Of a stretch of 11,586 bases of DNA, positions 1-6,074 are shown in pieces. The notes beneath the pieces were generated by a model. It saw only the letters and a program-made list of their open reading frames with translations, had not been told where the DNA came from and did not search any database. How positions within the stretch are numbered: position 1 is the stretch's first letter; the number at the start of each line of letters is the position of its first letter. This DNA is from OFTM34 sp047639415 (GTDB taxonomy: Bacteria > Planctomycetota > UBA1135 > GCA-002686595): NCBI GenBank assembly GCA_047639415.1, contig JBLINP010000128.1:1-11586 (forward strand), read 5' to 3'. The position numbers were made by a program, and so were the translations under genes.

Positions 1-2019
1 ATCAAATACCTCGCTATCGAAAACGGGTTGATTTGCAGCAACAACCAAGGCTCCGTCTGGTTTGAAAACTGCAACATCTCAGTTCCCGCCGAGTCCGCGA
101 TTAAGAGCGACATCATCGATATCGACAATTGCAATTCGATCGCGTTCACGGATTGCTCGTGGTTTCAACTCGACTCTTCCTTCTCGCCCTTCAGTGGCCT
201 TTTCGGTGGCGGTCAAATCGGAATGAACGTCGATCAATCCGAGGTACACCTCTTTGACTGCCTCGGATCCGGAGCACGTGGCGGTAGTACTGGAGGATCT
301 GGAACCGACGGTTTACCCGGAGGCGTCGCACTTGCCCTCGCGGCCTCGACCGTCAACCTATCGGGGACCAACCTAACTGGCGGCTCAGGCGGCCCTGGGC
401 TGAACACCACTACTGTATGCGGCAATGGCGGCGACGGCGCCGCTGCCATTGCCGTCAATGACATGAGCAGCCTCGTTCGCAATTTTGATTCGACATTGCA
501 AGGAGGATTGGGCGGGCCGATCGATCTCAACGTAGGCGGACCCTTCAATCCCGTCTGTGTTGAGGGACTAGACGCCGTTGCCATCGATGGACCCGGGGCA
601 GCCGACGTTGTCGTCATTCCTGGCTTTCGACGCTCAGCGCGATTCACGGGCACCGGCATTCTTCCCGAAGGCCAACCCGCGAGCCTAGTTCTCGAAGGCC
701 AACCCTTTGACTTAGTGTTTTGGGCCGTTGGAGTCGCCCAAGATCACGTCTACTTCCCTACCTTCAATGGCTCGTCACTCATCACTCCGCTCAAGCTCTT
801 CAAACTCGGCTTCCTATCGGCGGCAGGAAAGAAAACCGTCCCGCTCGTTCCCGGCGATGTCACGATTCCGGGCCAAGCCATCAATTTGGTCACGCAGGGT
901 TACTTCTTCGACTTGAGTTCGGATGCGTTCGTCAGCAGTCCTTCTGCCGTTGTCATTGTCGACACGAGCAGTGACTTCATCGATGGATGTGCGACAACCA
1001 TCTTCGTTGATGATGATGCGCCGGGCGACCCGGGACCCGGCGATAGTGACGTCAGCGACCCGCTCGAAGATGGAACCGTGCTGCGCCCCTTCGATTCCGT
1101 TCAAGAAGCGTTGAGCAGCGTCATCCTCATCGGAACTGTGATCGAGATGGCCGACGGTTTGTACCAAGGCACAGGCAACGTAGACATCAATCCGGTGACC
1201 GGCACTCACGTTCGCATTCAAAGCGCAAACGGTCCGGACAATTGCCACGTCTTTGTCGGCGGAGGTAATCGCGGCTTCGTTTTTGACAACGCTACAGATG
1301 TGCGCGCGGACGGCTTGAGCGGCGTTCGGATAACCGGTGCAACCAACAGCGGCTTGGCTTTACTGAGCACTACCGCAACGATCGACAATTGTGTCATTGA
1401 AGGAAATTCGGCTTCGAACGGCGGTGGAATCTTCATCACTGTCGGTTCGCCGCTCATTCAAAACACATTCATCCGCAGCAACCTGGCCACGAATAAGGGC
1501 GGCGGTGTTAACTCAGTCAACGCGTCCCCTGAATTTCGAAACTGCCAAATTACGAATAACGCAGGCATTGTTTCCGGCGGTGGAATCAACTTCGGTGGAT
1601 CGCTAAGCATGAAGATTCACAATAGCACCGTCGCTCACAACTCAGGTGGCGGGATCAACTTTCAATCTTCGGTAGGCACGACGCTTCCCCTCGAAGTCTT
1701 CAACTGCAACATCTGGGGCAATACGCTCGAACCGCAAATCGAATTCCTCTTCGGCGAACTGCAAATCCCCTATAGCAATGTCATGGGTGGCTTAGCCGGC
1801 ATCGTCAACGTAGCCGGTACCCTGAACGCAGGTCCTGGCTTGATCGATGTCGATCCGCTCTTCGTAAACCCCGCGGGTTTCGACTATCACCTATCTCCGG
1901 GCTCGCCGTGTGAAGACGCGGGAGACCCGAGCTACGTGCCGCTACTGGGCGAAACGGATATCGATGGCGAAGCGCGCGTGCAAGGTGTCGCAATCGACTT
2001 GGGTTCCGACGAGCTTTAG
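1..2019 (+). CDS. Secreted right-handed beta-helix protein with choice-of-anchor-Q-like C-terminus (5' end outside window)
   Basis: The reading frame is open from base 1, so the true start lies upstream; the TTG at 28 is only the first internal start-like codon. The visible 672 residues fall into parts. Residues 1 to about 200 are beta-helix-like rungs with a Gly-rich stretch. Residues about 205-330 look like a beta-sandwich. At residue 334 an IFVDDDA segment begins, followed by an RPFDSVQEA motif, the DUF1565-type entry to a second parallel beta-helix with NosD-like Asn/Gly rungs (about 400-610). The end carries the DIDGEARVQG and DLGSDE motifs that close many choice-of-anchor-Q proteins. 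Such proteins are exported and are usually surface or matrix proteins, sometimes carbohydrate-active. No catalytic residues could be assigned, so a substrate is not claimed. The signal peptide would be outside the window. Family assignment is fairly firm and function is unknown. Confidence 0.85.
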   Translation: MKYLAIENGLICSNNQGSVWFENCNISVPAESAIKSDIIDIDNCNSIAFTDCSWFQLDSSFSPFSGLFGGGQIGMNVDQSEVHLFDCLGSGARGGSTGGSGTDGLPGGVALALAASTVNLSGTNLTGGSGGPGLNTTTVCGNGGDGAAAIAVNDMSSLVRNFDSTLQGGLGGPIDLNVGGPFNPVCVEGLDAVAIDGPGAADVVVIPGFRRSARFTGTGILPEGQPASLVLEGQPFDLVFWAVGVAQDHVYFPTFNGSSLITPLKLFKLGFLSAAGKKTVPLVPGDVTIPGQAINLVTQGYFFDLSSDAFVSSPSAVVIVDTSSDFIDGCATTIFVDDDAPGDPGPGDSDVSDPLEDGTVLRPFDSVQEALSSVILIGTVIEMADGLYQGTGNVDINPVTGTHVRIQSANGPDNCHVFVGGGNRGFVFDNATDVRADGLSGVRITGATNSGLALLSTTATIDNCVIEGNSASNGGGIFITVGSPLIQNTFIRSNLATNKGGGVNSVNASPEFRNCQITNNAGIVSGGGINFGGSLSMKIHNSTVAHNSGGGINFQSSVGTTLPLEVFNCNIWGNTLEPQIEFLFGELQIPYSNVMGGLAGIVNVAGTLNAGPGLIDVDPLFVNPAGFDYHLSPGSPCEDAGDPSYVPLLGETDIDGEARVQGVAIDLGSDEL

Positions 2020-2022
2020 AAG

Positions 2023-2050
2023 ACCACCTTCACTTACGAGTGGAGGTGGT
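2023..2050 (+). terminator. Hairpin with UACG tetraloop after the beta-helix gene
   Basis: A 12-bp stem (2023-2034 with 2039-2050, one G.U pair) is capped by TACG, a UNCG-class tetraloop. It starts 3 nt past the TAG stop. No T-run follows on the + strand. It lies between two convergent genes and could also serve the minus-strand zinc-ribbon gene that ends at 2081. Its role as terminator or 3'-end stabiliser is inferred from structure and position. Confidence 0.6.
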
Positions 2051-2080
2051 TGGCGCTGAACTAAACTTGCAAAGCGCGCG

Positions 2081-2953
2081 TTAGGCTGAACTCGAGATCG
2101 CCGCCAACAACGCGAGGAAACCGAAGACCTCGTCGTTCTTACGACCTCTGCCCTTCCGTTCAAGGCGCCTTCTTCGCGATCGCCTCCGTCGACGATCCGC
2201 CGCACTCGTCTTTCGACGACTGACTTCTTCGAGACCTCCCTTTTTGATGAAGGCTCCGATCTCTTGAAGCTCTTCCTCATCAAACCAAAAGCCGTGTCCT
2301 TTACATTCGTCGATGTAAATCGATGACATGAAAGCATAAGCCTTGCGGCGCATCACTCGCTTGCAAACTGGACAGCGCAAATTCGGACCGCGCGACGCTT
2401 CTGCATCTGCCGCGCGTTCACGACGAGTCCTCACGCCGAATTGAGTACGTGCTCTGGTCAACGACTTCCATTGGCGTGGATCGGCCTTGTCTTCACGCTT
2501 CGCCGTGAAAATCTTGAACTGATCGCGATCCAGCCAAAGCCCCTGACAATTGGTGCACTGGTAAAACCGACTATCCTCAGCTTCGATCAAGACCAAGTTT
2601 TCACTACAACGAGGACAGCCCTGATCCGAGATAGCGCGAACTATGGATTCTGGATTGATGTCGACGCCGCAGTTATTGCAAAACTTGGCATTCGTAGCCA
2701 TCGCACACATGCACTCGGGACACAGAGGTCCGAGGTTCACCGCTTCGAGGTCCACACTTGCATCGCAATAGGAGCAAGTGCCTGCTCCCTCCGCCAAAGC
2801 TCCTCCACAATTCGAGCAGTGCAACATCCGCACCTGCTTTGGCTTCATTGCAGGAACCGTGCAAAGCTCACCACAAGCGCATCGGATGCTCGCTCCGGGC
2901 GAAAACGTTCCGACGTCGTACTGTCGATGACACTGTTTGCAGGCGATGAGCAT
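2081..2953 (-). CDS. Multi-zinc-ribbon protein with two zf-TFIIB domains and Arg-rich tail
   Basis: This 290-residue protein is built from Cys-pair zinc ribbons. The N-terminal ribbons use C5/C8 with C25/C27, then C46/C49 with C60/C63, then C78/C81 with C92/C95. Two zf-TFIIB-type modules follow. The first is C113/C116 and C133/C136 with the typical GLWLDRDQF tail. The second is C194/C197, then C217 and H220 (in place of a final Cys) with GFWFDEEEL. Residues 254-272 are extremely Arg/Lys-rich, and the last about 14 residues are hydrophobic. zf-TFIIB proteins are widespread and mostly uncharacterised; the ribbons plus basic tail suggest nucleic acid or ribosome contact, which is inference only. 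The start is the ATG at 2953; no clear Shine-Dalgarno is seen. It lies convergent to the beta-helix gene and 124 bp behind the small membrane protein gene on the same strand. Confidence 0.85.
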   Translation of the reverse strand: MLIACKQCHRQYDVGTFSPGASIRCACGELCTVPAMKPKQVRMLHCSNCGGALAEGAGTCSYCDASVDLEAVNLGPLCPECMCAMATNAKFCNNCGVDINPESIVRAISDQGCPRCSENLVLIEAEDSRFYQCTNCQGLWLDRDQFKIFTAKREDKADPRQWKSLTRARTQFGVRTRRERAADAEASRGPNLRCPVCKRVMRRKAYAFMSSIYIDECKGHGFWFDEEELQEIGAFIKKGGLEEVSRRKTSAADRRRRRSRRRRLERKGRGRKNDEVFGFLALLAAISSSA

Positions 2954-3077
2954 AGGCGAGACCAGTAAGGCGCGAGACGCGCGCTTATTCGATTCGATTA
3001 GAGCAATACCGACCGAAATGGGCCAGCGCCAACGTTTGCTTTCTAGGAGTCGAAGCTAACGGCGCGTTCTCGCGTCG

Positions 3078-3575
3078 CTACTCGTTCAACAATACGTGCC
3101 CCTTACGCCAAGGACCTTCTTCGAATTGCACTTTGAAACGCGCGTTGTTTCGGCCGTACCCCTCTGCGGAACAGATTGATCGAAAACCCGCTGACGTCCA
3201 ATCGTCTCGCCAGTACGCAATCTCGCCCTCGAAGAGAAACACGACGAGAATGTATGCATCACTCGCGTCTGCCTTGATCTTCATGTGATGAGGCCAATCT
3301 CGCCCGATAACACTCTCTACCGTTCCCTGTCTGGCATAGGGACAAATCACAAACATCTGATCCCATTCGAAATCAAAATCGGCTGCAAAGTCGATGTACT
3401 CCGCTCCGGCCTGGAAGCGCTCTTCAAGTTGCGCATCCAACCCCACAGAATCCCATCGAATGGCTCCTCCCTTATAAAGCAGGAAAAGCACCACACACAG
3501 AGGGACAAACCAATGGAGCCAAAAGACTCGCATCGTTTTGATCACGCGACCGAGTAGACGTTTGATTGACTGCAT
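3078..3575 (-). CDS. Small membrane-anchored protein of unknown function
   Basis: This 165-residue protein has a basic N-terminus (K5, R6, R10, K13, R16) followed by one hydrophobic segment at about 17-34, so it is probably a single-pass inner-membrane protein with the rest outside the cytoplasm. The soluble part contains the segment FDFEWDQMFVICPYA (residues 67-81). This FxWDxMxVxxPY pattern resembles one I associate with small uncharacterised lipoproteins and membrane proteins in other bacteria, but I cannot name the family. The chosen start is the ATG at 3575; M15 is an alternative that would leave the membrane segment almost intact. The gene follows the flippase by 56 bp on the same strand, so co-transcription is likely. 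No function is proposed. Confidence 0.75.
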   Translation of the reverse strand: MQSIKRLLGRVIKTMRVFWLHWFVPLCVVLFLLYKGGAIRWDSVGLDAQLEERFQAGAEYIDFAADFDFEWDQMFVICPYARQGTVESVIGRDWPHHMKIKADASDAYILVVFLFEGEIAYWRDDWTSAGFRSICSAEGYGRNNARFKVQFEEGPWRKGHVLLNE

Positions 3576-3631
3576 GATCGAATCAGAATCTTAGCTGCGG
3601 TTCGTGCGGCCGAATGAAACCTAGCTAGCCG

Positions 3632-5251
3632 TCACACTTCCGACTTGGTGCCCTTGTTCAAACGGCTTCGCACCCAACTCGTGAACTCCTGGCGCTCGCT
3701 CTTCATCAGAACGAATTGCCACATGGATAAGATCGAGACGAGCGCCAGTGGGAGCTTTAGACCGATGGCCGTGAGAGAGTACTTACCGGTTACGGCGAAG
3801 CTTTGATCGATGAACATCGCCAGAGAACACGCAACGGCTACGATACCGAGGCACAAACCGATGCGACGGTAGTTCATCGAATGCTTCAGGATCATGTGTC
3901 GCCCCCATTCGCCGAGTAACGCCAGAACTGCGTAGGCGATGATGGTCGAAACGGCGGCTCCGATGATGCCGTACTCGGGAATCAACCAGAAGTTCAAACC
4001 GACGTTGAACGCCAGTGCGATGGCGGCGAGCGCCGAGAGCGAATTGGTTCTCTTCGCCACGTAGAAAGACGTTTCACCGATCGACTTATACAGCGCCCAA
4101 AATACGTAGGAACCGGCGACGAGCGGAACGAGCTTGTAAGCCGGTTCGTAGGAGTGACCTTCCGACCAATCGATCGTCAGAATGAGTTCGCGCGCGAAAC
4201 AGGAGAGCACGATGACCGCGGCTCCGATGATGACTAATAGGTATGTCGTCACCCGCGCAATCAAATCGGTCCGTTCGAGATCGTCTTCCACCGCATAAAT
4301 CCACGGCAAGAAGATCTGCAGGAAGGGACCGAGGAGCAATTGATTGGCGAGGCGTCCAATTTTGTAACCGATGCCGTAAATACCCGCCGCTCCAAGTCCA
4401 ACACCCGCTGGCAACAACAACTCGATCAAGCGCAAGTCTGAGCGTTGCAGCGCCAAGTGAAACAGCGCTGCAACGACCAGAGGCGTTGAGTAGATCACGA
4501 CCGGCTTGAAGATCTTCCAATCCATGCGCCAGCCGATGCGCCCGAGGATTTTGAAAGTGAGCGATGTACTGGTGATAACCTCGCCGACGAGAACGCTCAA
4601 AAGAATGCCTTTGACGCCCATGCCCAATCCAAATGGAACGGCTTCCGGCGGCGCGACGAACCAAATTTTAAGCGCAAGCTCGACCAACATCTTCACGGAC
4701 TGAATGCCGGCGAACAGTCCCGACTGATGATTGATCATCAGGAAACGGAAGCCGGCTTGCGTCGTCATCTGGAACGGAACCAGAAGCAGTGCGAGCGCGA
4801 AGACTTGGTTGAGATACTCCTCGGCTAAAACTTCGGTTGGCGCAGCCAGAAGAATTGGACGCAGCGTGTCGCTGAAGAACCAACACACGCCGCAAACCAG
4901 CCAAGCCACGCCCGACCCGAGCAAGATGCTCGAACTGACGACGGCGTTTCGATCGCGCTGATTTTTGTGCTCGAAGTAAAAGCGCACCATGCCTTCGAGC
5001 GCACTGACGCCCAGCAACTCCAGCGAGAAGGCCAACACGAGATCGATGATCGCGTTCAGCCCCATCTCGTCCTGATGCAGCCAGTCCGTCATGAACGCCA
5101 GCATCACCAGGCTGATCACGTTCGCGAATATCGGAACCAAGCTGTATATCGCGCTGTGGCGCAACAAGCTGCCGATTTTGCCGGCGCCTTCAGGCGAAGA
5201 CGGTTCGGGTGTCTGACGATCGGCGGGCGGCATTTTTCTAGGAGAGCGCAC
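3632..5251 (-). CDS. Polysaccharide biosynthesis flippase (Wzx/MATE-like)
   Basis: This 539-residue integral membrane protein has about 12-14 hydrophobic helices (for example 38-55, 66-82, 107-125, 148-165, 211-228, 250-267, 334-352, 372-388, 404-420, 426-446, 464-480, 493-514). The segment NFWLIPEYGIIGAAVST at residues 420-436 is typical of the C-terminal half of Wzx-type O-antigen and exopolysaccharide flippases in the MOP superfamily. These move lipid-linked sugar units across the inner membrane. The first about 25 residues are polar and Pro-rich. A GTG at 5251 and an ATG at 5233 are both possible starts, 6 codons apart, and neither has a clear Shine-Dalgarno; an in-frame stop lies just upstream of the GTG. 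No glycosyltransferase or polymerase gene is visible nearby, so the transported glycan cannot be named. The downstream small membrane protein may belong to the same transcript. Confidence 0.88.
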   Translation of the reverse strand: MRSPRKMPPADRQTPEPSSPEGAGKIGSLLRHSAIYSLVPIFANVISLVMLAFMTDWLHQDEMGLNAIIDLVLAFSLELLGVSALEGMVRFYFEHKNQRDRNAVVSSSILLGSGVAWLVCGVCWFFSDTLRPILLAAPTEVLAEEYLNQVFALALLLVPFQMTTQAGFRFLMINHQSGLFAGIQSVKMLVELALKIWFVAPPEAVPFGLGMGVKGILLSVLVGEVITSTSLTFKILGRIGWRMDWKIFKPVVIYSTPLVVAALFHLALQRSDLRLIELLLPAGVGLGAAGIYGIGYKIGRLANQLLLGPFLQIFLPWIYAVEDDLERTDLIARVTTYLLVIIGAAVIVLSCFARELILTIDWSEGHSYEPAYKLVPLVAGSYVFWALYKSIGETSFYVAKRTNSLSALAAIALAFNVGLNFWLIPEYGIIGAAVSTIIAYAVLALLGEWGRHMILKHSMNYRRIGLCLGIVAVACSLAMFIDQSFAVTGKYSLTAIGLKLPLALVSILSMWQFVLMKSERQEFTSWVRSRLNKGTKSEV

Positions 5252-5325
5252 GAGGGCAAGCGTGGCAAACCCTTATCGGCGATCCTTCAGCGGGCCAGCG
5301 TAGTTCTCCACGTTTAAATGCGAAA

Positions 5326-5360
5326 GCGAGCTCGAATCCATGTCCTGGACTCAAACTCGC
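5326..5360 (-). terminator. Terminator-like hairpin after the ferredoxin gene
   Basis: Read on the minus strand, 5360-5346 pairs with 5340-5326 to give a continuous 15-bp stem with a 5-nt loop (GGACA). Three of the pairs are G.U wobbles, which would be mismatches in the opposite transcript, so the element is strand-specific. It lies 42 nt past the ferredoxin stop and is followed by TTTCGCATTT, a modest U-rich tail. It would separate the ferredoxin transcript from the flippase gene downstream. Confidence 0.6.
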
Positions 5361-5402
5361 TTCGGTTCGGAGCCGTTGCTCCGCGCTCAAATCAAAGAAT
5401 AA

Positions 5403-5741
5403 CTATCGAGCAGCCGGCTCTTCCGAAACCAGGCTGATCTTGTCCTTCTTCTCGCGGAACTCCTCCGCGCTATCCATCGGCTCCTGCTTCGCGGAGATCA
5501 CCGGCCAAACTTCGGCCAAGCGAGCGTTCAGCTCGGTGAAGGGCTCCCACTCGGCGGGCAACTCGTCCTCGGGGAAGATCGCCTCAACCGGGCATTCGGG
5601 CACGCAAGCGCCACAATCGATGCATTCGTCCGGGTTGATGACGAGCGTATTTTCGCCCTCGTAAAAGCAGTCGACGGGGCAAACGTCCACGCAGTCCGTG
5701 AACTTGCACATCACGCAGGGATCGGCGACGACGTAGGTCAT
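5403..5741 (-). CDS. fdxA: Seven-iron ferredoxin, FdxA / Azotobacter FdI type
   Basis: This 112-residue electron carrier closely follows the pattern of Azotobacter vinelandii ferredoxin I. All family cysteines are present: C9, C17 and C50 for a [3Fe-4S] cluster, C21, C40, C43 and C46 for a [4Fe-4S] cluster, and the extra C12 and C25. The motifs CKFTDCVDVCPVDCFYEG and DECIDCGACVPECP are diagnostic, and the C-terminal extension (about 60-112, including LNARLAEVWP) is the usual one. It is cytoplasmic; partners in this organism are not evident from the neighbourhood. The ATG at 5741 has a Shine-Dalgarno-like AGGA about 8 nt upstream (5750-5753). It is divergent from the DUF1272 gene across 147 bp, and a terminator-like hairpin follows it, so it is probably transcribed alone. 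Confidence 0.95.
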   Translation of the reverse strand: MTYVVADPCVMCKFTDCVDVCPVDCFYEGENTLVINPDECIDCGACVPECPVEAIFPEDELPAEWEPFTELNARLAEVWPVISAKQEPMDSAEEFREKKDKISLVSEEPAAR

Positions 5742-5888
5742 ATTGTGTTCCTAATGGGAATCGAATCTGTACGGAAATGAAGGGCGACGCGGTCGGCCGA
5801 CAGGCCGGGGGGTGCCACTTTGAGGCCGGGAATTCTACACTTTGAATCGTGAAGTGGGAGCCACTGGCAGGATCGAAAAAGGACGAAC

Positions 5889-6074
5889 ATGGCACTTGAG
5901 ATGAAACCTAGCTGCGAGCGCTGCCAAGCAGCCCTATCCGAAGACGGTTCGGCGCTGATTTGCAGCTTCGAATGCACGTTTTGCCACTCCTGCAACGAGG
6001 GGTTCGCCGGAACCTGCCCCAATTGCGGCGGGGAGCTCCTCGAGCGCCCGCGCCGGGTCAAAAAGGCTCAGTAG
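5889..6074 (+). CDS. DUF1272 family small zinc-ribbon protein
   Basis: This 61-residue protein matches the DUF1272 pattern along its full length: an early CxxC (C9/C12), the core ICSFECTFC (C25, C29, C32), C35, and a late CPNCGGEL (C43/C46) followed by a basic RPRR tail. Eight cysteines are consistent with two zinc sites. Family function is not established. The ATG at 5889 has AAAAAGGA about 5 nt upstream, one of the better ribosome binding sites in the window. The 3' end overlaps the convergent redoxin-fusion gene by 7 bp (6068-6074), and there is no room for a terminator in the intergenic space. Confidence 0.9.
   Translation: MALEMKPSCERCQAALSEDGSALICSFECTFCHSCNEGFAGTCPNCGGELLERPRRVKKAQ

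Noticed and set aside
5326..5360. tRNA T-arm-like ctcgaatcc
   Set aside because: The surrounding bases do not form an acceptor stem or anticodon arm; the segment is explained by the 15-bp terminator-like hairpin.
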